A DNA stretch of 53,246 nt. Source: an uncultured Bdellovibrionales bacterium. GTDB lineage: Bacteria; Bdellovibrionota; Bdellovibrionia; Bdellovibrionales; JAMPXM01. Numbering within the stretch: the first letter of the stretch is position 1; every line of letters starts with the position of its first letter. Below are positions 1 through 6,598 of the stretch, in pieces. The DNA lies in contig CALBDW010000107.1 of NCBI GenBank assembly GCA_937927435.1, positions 1-53,246 on the forward strand, given 5' to 3'. The translations under genes and the position numbers were made by a program. The notes below the pieces were generated by a model. It ran no database searches, was not told where the DNA came from, and was given only the letters and a program-made list of their open reading frames with translations.

Positions 1-924
1 TTCTTCAACGAAAATATTGTACCGTGCCTCTTGTACCCATACAGCGCCTGATTCAAACGCTTCGCCATCGATTTCTCTGTAAACAACCAGACGGTCGAGA
101 GGATTTGTCAGAGCCAGTCCGTCCGCTAATTCAATATTTCCGGAGATGATCACTTGCCGTATCGGGTTGACCGAAGGCGCGCTGTCCTCGAGGGAATCCT
201 CGTCGGACGTAACGGAGTTGTACGGGTTCGCCGACGTATCGTTTTCTCCCTTCACCGGATGCCCGTCATGAGAGGGAAGCTGAGGCTTCGTATATTTCGT
301 ACCGGTCGCGACTTGCCAGGGCGGGCCATCTTTAAGTTCGGATTGCGCGATGGGTAAGAACAAGCTTCCCAGCAGCTCTTCACGGGTAATGTTCAGTTCC
401 GCGAGCGAGATCTTATTAACAACCGAAGCTTCGCCGGCGACCTCTTCTTTCTGGGTATCGGCCGCGACGTAGGCACTCGACTCAAACCGCGGCTTCAACC
501 GTTCCGACATCTTCTTTAATAGAAACGCGGCCGCCTGAGCCATAGCCCGCGAATTCGCTTCGCGCGCGGCACGCTCCTGGGCCAGCAGAGAACGTTCGCG
601 CTGATTGTCTTTTACAAGTTTCTCCACGAGGCGTTCGGCCGATTCTTCACCCGCCGCTAACCGAACCGCTGAAACCGGCGAACTCGCCTCGGCCCATGAA
701 GACCCGCGAATCCAAGAGTCTTCAAGAGCTGCGAATGCGGGTGAACTGCGATCAAGCTTTATTTTCAGGCCTTCTGAGAAAAAGCGGGAATTCAAATCAA
801 TATCGGAGGAGGCAGCGCCGAGATAACCGAACGATGCCGACGCGACGGCGAACGCCGAGATCAGTAACGACCCGCCATGGCGACGAAGGAAAGATTTTTT
901 TCGTCGAACGCGATATCGGTACAC
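1..924 (-). CDS. Membrane-anchored or secreted protein of unknown function, 3' end outside the window
   Basis: An uninterrupted reading frame runs leftward from a GTG at 922-924 and leaves the window, so at least 308 residues are visible. An AAGGAAG ribosome-binding site lies 4 bases upstream, and an in-frame TAA lies about 36 bases upstream. The first 14 residues are very basic (MYRYRVRRKKSF). They are followed by a short hydrophobic Ala/Ser/Phe/Leu stretch (about residues 20-38), which looks like a signal peptide or signal anchor. The rest is hydrophilic: an Ala/Glu/Arg-rich, probably helical part (about 90-140), a low-complexity Ser/Asp/Pro linker (about 215-250), and then a segment that looks like a folded beta domain at the edge. 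I do not recognise the family. It lies 74 bases downstream of the preceding lipoprotein gene on the same strand and may be cotranscribed with it. Confidence 0.75.
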   Translation of the reverse strand, partial: MYRYRVRRKKSFLRRHGGSLLISAFAVASASFGYLGAASSDIDLNSRFFSEGLKIKLDRSSPAFAALEDSWIRGSSWAEASSPVSAVRLAAGEESAERLVEKLVKDNQRERSLLAQERAAREANSRAMAQAAAFLLKKMSERLKPRFESSAYVAADTQKEEVAGEASVVNKISLAELNITREELLGSLFLPIAQSELKDGPPWQVATGTKYTKPQLPSHDGHPVKGENDTSANPYNSVTSDEDSLEDSAPSVNPIRQVIISGNIELADGLALTNPLDRLVVYREIDGEAFESGAVWVQEARYNIFVEE

Positions 925-998
925 GACTCTTCCTTGAGTTCGAGTGACTCGTAGTTAATTAGTTTCCGGCATCCTGCCGAATTTAAATTTTATTCTAT

Positions 999-1538
999 TT
1001 AGAAGGCGCGAAAATCGTCAATAACGTTACGGTCTTCACGACGATCGGCTATGGCTTCCTGAATTCGCTCGGTAAGTTCTTTTGTCAGCCGACGGTCTTC
1101 GCCGATCAGTACGTATTTCCCTTTCACGCGTTTCTCTCGATAAACCGTCACTTCGATGGAATACGGTCGCCCCGCACCTAAGATCACGATCTTCGCATAG
1201 GCGCGCTCGGCCCGGTCGGTCGCATCTTCATCAAAATCCTTCGGACTGAAATAATGAGAAGTCAGCTCCCGGCCGTTTAAGCTTTGGTGCCTGACAGACC
1301 CCATCGGCATTTGGGAAACCACGACCTTTTTCAAGGTCGTCAAGGGAAGCATGACGTTCTGGATTTTCGCGTTAGACGCGCAACCGGACAAAAGTATTGA
1401 AATAGCGAGAAAAAGGAAAAAGAAAAAGATCGCGACAGTGGGCTTGGGCCTTCGCAAAACGTCGCGAAGGCTCCAATGCGTGAAGGATGTCGTACTTAAA
1501 TAAATAGAATCGCGTCCTTGGATTCCGTTGATTCTCAC
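999..1538 (-). CDS. Small predicted lipoprotein of unknown function
   Basis: 179 codons starting with a GTG that overlaps the TGA of the transaldolase gene (GTGA), which suggests translational coupling. A hydrophobic segment very rich in Phe and Leu ends in a lipobox (LLSGC, Cys53), so the mature protein would be a lipid-anchored domain of about 127 residues. The stretch before the lipobox is long for a signal peptide. A TTG at codon 28 (position 1457) would give a more normal 26-residue signal, but it has no visible ribosome-binding site, so the start is uncertain. The mature part has a predicted alpha/beta pattern with many charged residues and a basic C-terminal helix. I do not recognise the family. 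Its position after tal says little about its job. Confidence 0.72.
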   Translation of the reverse strand: MRINGIQGRDSIYLSTTSFTHWSLRDVLRRPKPTVAIFFFFLFLAISILLSGCASNAKIQNVMLPLTTLKKVVVSQMPMGSVRHQSLNGRELTSHYFSPKDFDEDATDRAERAYAKIVILGAGRPYSIEVTVYREKRVKGKYVLIGEDRRLTKELTERIQEAIADRREDRNVIDDFRAF

Positions 1539-2179
1539 TTAGGCACTTTCTCCCAGTCTTTTAAGAAAGACTGAATACCGGCGTCAGTCAACGGATGTTT
1601 TGCGAGCTGCTTCATGACCTTCAACGGGCAAGTCACGATGTCCGCACCCACCAACGCCGATTCAAGCACGTGCATCGGATGCCGTACGCTCGCAACCAAG
1701 ACTTCGGTATTAAACGAAAAATTATCAAAAATCTGGCGGATTTGTCTGATCAGTTCCATCCCCTCAGTTGAAACATCGTCCAAACGACCGACGAAGGGCG
1801 AGATCATCGTCGCACCGGCTTTCGCGGCTAGAAGCGCCTGCAGGGGAGAAAAAATCAGCGTAACGTTCGTCTTAATTCCTTCAGCCGTGAAACGGCGGAC
1901 AGCGATCAAACCCTCTTCGCACATCGGAATTTTCACGACGACGTTGTCGTGAAGCTTCGCGAGCGCCATTCCTTCTTCAAACATTTTATCGGCCTCGAGG
2001 CTGACCACTTCCGCCGAAACAGGTCCTTTGACCTCACGGCAGATCTCGAGGATCACGTCCTGCATTTTCTTTCCAGTTTTCGCGACGAGGGTCGGATTCG
2101 TGGTCACGCCATCAACCCAGCCGCGGCTATTGGCTTCGCGAATCTCATTGATGTCCGCCGTATCTATGAAGAACTTCAT
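1535..2179 (-). CDS. tal: Transaldolase, short TalC/fructose-6-phosphate aldolase-like family
   Basis: 214 residues, the usual length of the short decameric transaldolase subfamily. It starts MKFFIDTADI and carries the family strand-loop GVTTNPTLVAK (residues 24-34). The Schiff-base lysine is K83 in VVKIPM, and NVTLIFSP and SPFVGRLDD follow in the expected order. Family role: transfer of a dihydroxyacetone unit between sedoheptulose-7-phosphate and glyceraldehyde-3-phosphate in the non-oxidative pentose phosphate pathway. Some members act instead as fructose-6-phosphate aldolases, and sequence alone does not separate them here. The start at 2179 was chosen because GGAG sits 6 bases upstream; a longer frame reaching 2245 has no such site. 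A 121-base gap separates it from dapB, so it may have its own promoter. The downstream lipoprotein start overlaps its stop. Confidence 0.93.
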   Translation of the reverse strand: MKFFIDTADINEIREANSRGWVDGVTTNPTLVAKTGKKMQDVILEICREVKGPVSAEVVSLEADKMFEEGMALAKLHDNVVVKIPMCEEGLIAVRRFTAEGIKTNVTLIFSPLQALLAAKAGATMISPFVGRLDDVSTEGMELIRQIRQIFDNFSFNTEVLVASVRHPMHVLESALVGADIVTCPLKVMKQLAKHPLTDAGIQSFLKDWEKVPK

Positions 2180-2300
2180 CGGCTTCTCCTTAATCCTGTT
2201 AGGGGAATAATAGCCACATTTATGACTCAAGTGGGCGAAAAGCAAGGTGACATTGAGTGATTAGCCCACCGGGCAACGAATTGAACCCCGATTGGGCCAA

Positions 2301-2978
2301 TCATTGGAGGATATCCTCGATCTGATAAAATCCAGCCGGCTGCTTTATCAACCATTGAGCGGCCCGCAACGCCCCGCGCGCGAAGACGCGACGGCTCAAA
2401 GCCGTATGCTCGAATGAAAGAATCTCCTCGTCGCCCATTGCAAGAACCTTATGAATTCCGAAGATCCCTCCGCCGCGGATCGAAAGAGGTTCGGGAAGAC
2501 GTCGGCCCAACGTTTCTTCGAGGGTCGCTTGGAGCGATTTGGCGGTCCCGCTGGGAGCGTCTTTCTTGTTGCGATGGTGAGCCTCTTCGACTTGGAAATC
2601 GTAGTCCTGCAAAGGCTTCAACTGCCGGAGAGCCCTTTTGAGAATGGCGACGCCAACACTCATATTCGGCGACCAAAGAACGGGAATTTCGTTTCCCGCA
2701 GCCGCGAACGCATTATAGTCGGGTTCCGTAAGCCCGGTGACTCCCGACACCAGTGGTTTTTTGTTCTGAAGACACCATGCTAGAACCTGTGACGTTAACT
2801 CCGGCAGGGAAAAGTCGATCACGACATCGCAATCTCCTGGATTCAAATTCTCTAGCGAGATCCCGTTTCGCGAAACCCCCGCGCTAACGTCAAAACCGAA
2901 TTCCGATGCGAGTTCGGAAACGGCCGTCCCCATCCGTCCCGTAATCCCGATAATCACCAACCGCGAAGTTTGACTCAT
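2301..2978 (-). CDS. dapB: 4-hydroxy-tetrahydrodipicolinate reductase
   Basis: 225 residues; reduces hydroxy-tetrahydrodipicolinate with NAD(P)H, the second committed step of lysine/meso-diaminopimelate synthesis. The N-terminal Rossmann motif is IIGITGRMG (9-17). The catalytic region EEAHHRNKKDAPSGTA (residues 131-146) keeps the His pair, the lysine and the DAPSGTA substrate loop typical of the family. It is shorter than the roughly 270-residue E. coli enzyme: the C-terminal domain is compact, as in several other phyla. ATG overlaps the dapA stop (ATGA), so translation is probably coupled. It is the last gene of the tight dapF-dapA-dapB string. An imperfect terminator-like palindrome (GATTGG g CCAATC, 2290-2302) touches its stop codon. 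Confidence 0.95.
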   Translation of the reverse strand: MSQTSRLVIIGITGRMGTAVSELASEFGFDVSAGVSRNGISLENLNPGDCDVVIDFSLPELTSQVLAWCLQNKKPLVSGVTGLTEPDYNAFAAAGNEIPVLWSPNMSVGVAILKRALRQLKPLQDYDFQVEEAHHRNKKDAPSGTAKSLQATLEETLGRRLPEPLSIRGGGIFGIHKVLAMGDEEILSFEHTALSRRVFARGALRAAQWLIKQPAGFYQIEDILQ

Positions 2979-3853
2979 AAAAGCCCCGCTTTTTCCATTT
3001 TACTTTTCAGCTCAGCCTTGTAGGGCTCGGCGAGCTGAACAAGGGGTAAACGCAGTTCCGGACTATCGATAATTCCCATGAGGTGAAGTGCCATCTTAAT
3101 CGGAATCGGATTCGCCTCGACATAAAGATACGAGTTGAGGTCGGCGATCGCAGAGAATTCTTCGCGCGCCGACAAATCGCCGCAGCGGGCGCGCGCACAC
3201 CAATCGACAAACTTGTTCGGCAGAATATGCGAAGCAACCGATATAACCCCTTGGCCGCCGACCGCGATTAAATCAAGGAACGTGCCGTCGTCGCCACTTG
3301 TTACCAAAAAGTCGTCGCGGGTTTCTTTCACGACACGTGCTCCGAAATCGACATCGCCGGTGGCTTCCTTTATGCCGATGATGTTCGGAAGGTGACTGAG
3401 TTCTGCGATTGTTTGAATCTCGAGTCGGGTAATCGTTCGGCCCGGAACGTTATACAGAATGATCGGCAAGTCCGAACTTTCGGCGATTTTTTGGTAGTGC
3501 TGGAACAGACCGCGTTGGGGCGGCTTATTGTAATAGGGGACAACCACAAGCGCCGCATCGGCGCCGCGCGCGGCCGCCGCTTGTGTCGCGCGAATTGAGT
3601 CGCTCGTCGAATTTGTACCCGTTCCCATGACTAATGGAACCTGGCGGCTCACTTCCGCCTTTACAAAATCGAAGAGCGCAAGTTTCTCGGATTCGCTCAA
3701 CGTTGGGCTTTCACCGGTCGTGCCGCAAACAACGAAGCCGTCGATGCCGGCGTCCAACTGCTGACGGATCAGCCGCTTTAATGAATTCCAATCGATTTCG
3801 CCTTGCTTAAACGGAGTGACCAATGCCGTGAATACACCGGAAAAATCCTTCAT
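2975..3853 (-). CDS. dapA: 4-hydroxy-tetrahydrodipicolinate synthase
   Basis: 292 residues, exactly the normal length. It condenses pyruvate with aspartate semialdehyde in a TIM barrel. Visible residues: GTTGES with T45/T46, the catalytic tyrosine in YNVPGRT (Y134), and the Schiff-base lysine K162 in GIKEATGD. The start at 3853 (MKDFSGVF) is preferred over a GTG three codons earlier, because a GAGGAG sequence formed by the last codons of dapF lies 8 bases upstream. This start gives the family's usual N-terminus. The gene is separated from dapF by 5 bases and overlaps dapB. Gram-negative-type DapA enzymes are often lysine-inhibited, but I did not test the allosteric residues. Confidence 0.95.
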   Translation of the reverse strand: MKDFSGVFTALVTPFKQGEIDWNSLKRLIRQQLDAGIDGFVVCGTTGESPTLSESEKLALFDFVKAEVSRQVPLVMGTGTNSTSDSIRATQAAAARGADAALVVVPYYNKPPQRGLFQHYQKIAESSDLPIILYNVPGRTITRLEIQTIAELSHLPNIIGIKEATGDVDFGARVVKETRDDFLVTSGDDGTFLDLIAVGGQGVISVASHILPNKFVDWCARARCGDLSAREEFSAIADLNSYLYVEANPIPIKMALHLMGIIDSPELRLPLVQLAEPYKAELKSKMEKAGLL

Positions 3854-3858
3854 TCTCC

Positions 3859-4683
3859 TCACTCCTCGAAAAATTCCTCGGGTACCTCTACTTCAAACAG
3901 AAAGCGCGCCGGCCCTCGCAATCTCGCGCCTTTCCAGTCCTCGCCGAACTCTACCTCGAGAACGCCCCCGGGACTATGAAGGACTGCCTTCCTCGCCGAC
4001 GCATCCTTCAAACCGACGGCCGCCGCCGCCAAGACGCCCGTTCCACAGGAAAACGTGAAATTTTCGACTCCGCGCTCAAATGTCACGGTGGAAAACACAT
4101 TCCCGCCCATGCGACTCAAAAATGTGACATTAGCTCCCTTAGGGCCGGCTTGGGGATGAAAGCGCAATTCGCGGATCAGTTTTTCCTCGCGTCGTGCACA
4201 TTTAATATCCTCAATTTCCACTACCGCATGCGGTACGCCCGTATTGATGAGAACGGCATTCCGCTTCACGCCGTCGACATTCGCCGCCAGCGGTTCGAAG
4301 CTCACTTCAAGGTAATGCAAATGCGAAACGACTTCGCGCGCGTCGGTCTCAATAAGGATGCGGCCCGGCTGTGTCTCGAGTTCAACTTTCGACAAATTCA
4401 ATGTCCGAAACGCCCAGCGGCCGAAGCATCTCGTCGCGTTTCCGCACATTTCGGCTGCGGATCCGTCGCAATTGTAAAAATCCCAGCGCATATGAGTGGG
4501 GTGTTCGCCACCTTCGACAAAAATCAGACCGTCGGCCCCGATACCGAAGTGACGATCGCAAAGCCGCCGGACTAATTCGGGCCGCGACTGTTTTTCGAAA
4601 GCGCTGGGCAGCCCCATCCGAGCATCGACAAACAAAAAGTCGTTGCCCGTCGCGACGAATTTTTGAACGCAAAGACCTTTCAT
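3859..4683 (-). CDS. dapF: Diaminopimelate epimerase
   Basis: 274 residues, normal length. It interconverts LL- and meso-diaminopimelate, the form used in peptidoglycan crosslinks and as the lysine precursor. The two catalytic cysteines are present: C80 in NCDGSAAEMCGNATRC and C213 in FSCGTGVLAA. The N-terminal KFVATGNDF matches the family's KMHGLGNDF element. The ATG overlaps the stop of the small LptM-like lipoprotein gene (ATGA), and the stop lies 5 bases before dapA. The gene pair lptM-like/dapF is also adjacent in enterobacteria (yifL-dapF), which supports both identifications. Confidence 0.96.
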   Translation of the reverse strand: MKGLCVQKFVATGNDFLFVDARMGLPSAFEKQSRPELVRRLCDRHFGIGADGLIFVEGGEHPTHMRWDFYNCDGSAAEMCGNATRCFGRWAFRTLNLSKVELETQPGRILIETDAREVVSHLHYLEVSFEPLAANVDGVKRNAVLINTGVPHAVVEIEDIKCARREEKLIRELRFHPQAGPKGANVTFLSRMGGNVFSTVTFERGVENFTFSCGTGVLAAAAVGLKDASARKAVLHSPGGVLEVEFGEDWKGARLRGPARFLFEVEVPEEFFEE

Positions 4684-4898
4684 TCGGCTCCCTGGGTTTT
4701 CCGCGGCGGCGTCGGCGTCGGTGTCGCATCCGGGCTCGGGACCTCGGGAAACGCGTATTCCTCTGTGGAACGCTTGAATGACGGCTTGCCTCGACCGATA
4801 AAAGCGGGCTCAAGCGGCGGCTGCGGTTTTCCCCGCACGCCGCAAGCAGCTGCGACCAACGCAGCAAGCGGTAAAATGAATAATATCGCGTGTCTCAT
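4680..4898 (-). CDS. lptM: Small LptM/YifL-like lipoprotein
   Basis: 72 residues. A short signal peptide (MRHAILFILPLAALVAAAC) ends in a lipobox with Cys19. It is directly followed by GVRGKPQPP, matching the conserved C-G-x-[KR]-G-P/K...P start of mature LptM (YifL) lipoproteins. The tail is Pro/Thr-rich and looks disordered. LptM is known in E. coli to assist maturation of the LPS transporter LptD at the outer membrane; the same role here is inferred. The evidence is the motif after the lipidated cysteine plus the immediate neighbourhood with dapF, where the gene also sits in enterobacteria. ATGA overlaps at both ends place it inside the dap operon. The sequence is short, so homology outside the first ten mature residues cannot be judged by eye. 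Confidence 0.68.
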   Translation of the reverse strand: MRHAILFILPLAALVAAACGVRGKPQPPLEPAFIGRGKPSFKRSTEEYAFPEVPSPDATPTPTPPRKTQGAE

Positions 4899-5824
4899 GG
4901 AGTCGATCCCTCATTCCCGGACGAATACGAACTCTTGGCCTCGTTTTCCTTGAGGAACGCCTCAACAGTTTCCCTTCCTTTACACAAATTCACGTCAATC
5001 GAATACTGTTTCCTTTTCCGCGGTGAAAGACTCTGACAAAGCTGGAGATATCTGGACGCAGCCAGGCGGTCCGGCGATCCCGTCGCCTTTGAAATTTCCC
5101 ATTTCCAATAAAACACCTCGGGGTAATCCGGCAGGGACGATTCCCACTCAGTCAGAACGGCTCGTGCCTTTTTCAGATCCGAAACCCGCATGTACTCCTT
5201 AAGGCGCAATCCGTAACAGAACTTTTTCACGGGTTCGAGATCCTGCTCGTATGCGGCCAAACGTGAAAGCAGCCTCTCTCCGCCCTTCTGGCAGGAAAGA
5301 ACTTGGAGTCTGAGCAATTTCACTTCCGCTGAATATGGGTTCATCTCTTCGGCTTGCTTAACCCGGGTATCAGCAAGGTCGCATTCATTGTTCCGTAGAT
5401 AAAGGCGGGCAAGCGCTTTCAACACCGAGACATTGCGATCTTCGATTTTCAAGGCCCGCTCGTAAGCCTCGATCGCTTCACGGGAATTACTGAACGCTAA
5501 AGACTCGCCGGTTGAAAACGCGCTTTGCGCTCTTTCGGTGTAAAAGAGTTCGGTCAGCTCTTCCAGAGCGCGCGCGAGTTCCTTGTAAGCAGTGCTTCCG
5601 CGCGTCTCCCTTTGGAGCCCCCGGATGAGAACCTGGCTCGCTTGCAACCGGTCCTGCTGTAAGGACAGATTTCGGGCTTTTTGGATCAGGTCTTTGTAAG
5701 TTTCGAGCGTACCGATGGGGCGTTCGTTTTCGCTTCTAACGGTAGGTGTCTTGGATTTCGCAAGGACGTTTGAATGAATCAAAAAAGCCGCGAGAGCGGC
5801 GAGAACCGCTCCCGGGTACTTCAT
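4895..5824 (-). CDS. Exported TPR-repeat protein
   Basis: 309 residues from the ATG at 5824. This start was chosen because it begins directly with a signal peptide (MKYPGAVLAALAAFLIHSNVLA, cleavage after VLA) and lies 7 bases after the previous stop; frames starting further upstream overlap that gene without reason. The mature protein is all-alpha. Several TPR-like helical pairs are visible: REAIEAYERALKIEDRNVSV (residues about 135-155), the following ALARLYLRNNECDLADTRVKQAEEMN unit, and a more degenerate C-terminal half. Cys residues in the second half could form a disulfide in the periplasm. TPR proteins act as protein-protein scaffolds; no partner is evident. The stop overlaps the start of the LptM-like gene (ATGA), so it shares that operon. 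Confidence 0.8.
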   Translation of the reverse strand: MKYPGAVLAALAAFLIHSNVLAKSKTPTVRSENERPIGTLETYKDLIQKARNLSLQQDRLQASQVLIRGLQRETRGSTAYKELARALEELTELFYTERAQSAFSTGESLAFSNSREAIEAYERALKIEDRNVSVLKALARLYLRNNECDLADTRVKQAEEMNPYSAEVKLLRLQVLSCQKGGERLLSRLAAYEQDLEPVKKFCYGLRLKEYMRVSDLKKARAVLTEWESSLPDYPEVFYWKWEISKATGSPDRLAASRYLQLCQSLSPRKRKQYSIDVNLCKGRETVEAFLKENEAKSSYSSGNEGSTP

Positions 5825-5831
5825 GCGCCGA

Positions 5832-6422
5832 TTAGTTGCGGGGCGCGAATTGCATTGATGTAACTTCTTGAACAACTTTTCCAAGCGGGCTATCCGCAAC
5901 TGCCTTGAGCGTTCCGGACATCGGAACGACTTGAGGGTTAATCCATGCTTCCGAAATCTTTCCATCGCTTTTATCACGGATCTTCACATAGATGCAGTCA
6001 AAAGTGCCGGCGGCCACTGTAACTCTAGCTTCTTTCATTTCCAAAACTTCCGACTCCACCTTCGGAATGCTTTGCTCTTGGCCATTCACGAGCATTTTTT
6101 CGATTTGGCCCGTCGCCTTGTTGATCAGGGTTTCAACCTTTTGCTTTTGGAACATCAGGTCGATTTCTTGGACGATCCAGAAACCCGTGCCGGTGTCTTG
6201 GCTCACGTAGTTGTTCGAAGATCCCTTAAGGAATCCACCCATGTCGAGCTTATAGGTGGCTCGATCGCCGACTTTCCAGTCCAGACCGGCTTGAATATTG
6301 GCCTGGATCGTAAGGACCGTTTGCAGGTCACGCGCGTCGATCATTTCGATTTGCTCTTGTGCCGACGCTGTCGCCGAAAATGCAAAGACTGCGCTCAAAA
6401 GACTGACGAAGAATGATTTCAT
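5832..6422 (-). CDS. Conserved-looking secreted protein of unknown function
   Basis: 196 residues from the ATG at 6422, first gene of the dap operon. A clear signal peptide (MKSFFVSLLSAVFAFSATASAQ) suggests export with cleavage after ASA or ASAQ. The mature part is beta-rich. It contains a WKVGDRATYKLDMGG segment, then a stretch on derivation from basic cofactors-free beta strands, and GTFDCIYVKIRDK, resembling the 'how the value was measured' beta sandwiches of DUF3108-like periplasmic proteins; that resemblance is by eye and weak. The start is preceded by a G-rich ribosome-binding site (AAGGAAGGGGGG) and, just before that, a perfect 8-bp hairpin. I would not assign a function. Confidence 0.75.
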   Translation of the reverse strand: MKSFFVSLLSAVFAFSATASAQEQIEMIDARDLQTVLTIQANIQAGLDWKVGDRATYKLDMGGFLKGSSNNYVSQDTGTGFWIVQEIDLMFQKQKVETLINKATGQIEKMLVNGQEQSIPKVESEVLEMKEARVTVAAGTFDCIYVKIRDKSDGKISEAWINPQVVPMSGTLKAVADSPLGKVVQEVTSMQFAPRN

Positions 6423-6434
6423 GTTCCCCCCTTC

Positions 6435-6470
6435 CTTGGTGGTTGGATGAAATCCATACTTCCCACCAAG
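6435..6470 (-). promoter_or_regulatory. Leader hairpin directly upstream of the dap-operon ribosome-binding site
   Basis: On the minus strand CTTGGTGG pairs perfectly with CCACCAAG across a 20-base loop. The loop itself contains a short inner GGAT/ATCC pairing. The 3' arm ends right where the AAGGAAGGGGGG ribosome-binding sequence of the first operon gene begins. Such a position could influence access of ribosomes, but no effector or known riboswitch class is recognisable. Confidence 0.5.
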
Positions 6471-6566
6471 AAAGAGAGAGTCAATACGCAGGTCCGTGAC
6501 ATTTCGGCACACAAGGTTCTTGTGGCCTATAAACACGATCGAGTTCGTTTGCTAAACAAAAAATTA

Positions 6567-6592
6567 GACCAAAGGCGGACATACCTTTGGTC
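6567..6592 (-). terminator. Rho-independent terminator of ftsK
   Basis: Read leftward, the stem GACCAAAGG / CCTTTGGTC (9 bp, perfect) with an 8-base loop is followed by CTAATTTTTTG. It begins 6 bases after the ftsK stop codon. This is a textbook intrinsic terminator and separates ftsK from the dap operon. Confidence 0.9.
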
Positions 6593-6598
6593 CAGAAA

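Noticed and set aside
2290..2302. GATTGG g CCAATC palindrome as dapB terminator
   Set aside because: The stem is short, overlaps the stop codon and has no T-run; kept only as a remark under dapB.
6423..6598. A lysine riboswitch ahead of the dap operon
   Set aside because: The gap is only 176 bases and its hairpins do not form the five-stem junction of the L-box; it also contains the ftsK terminator.
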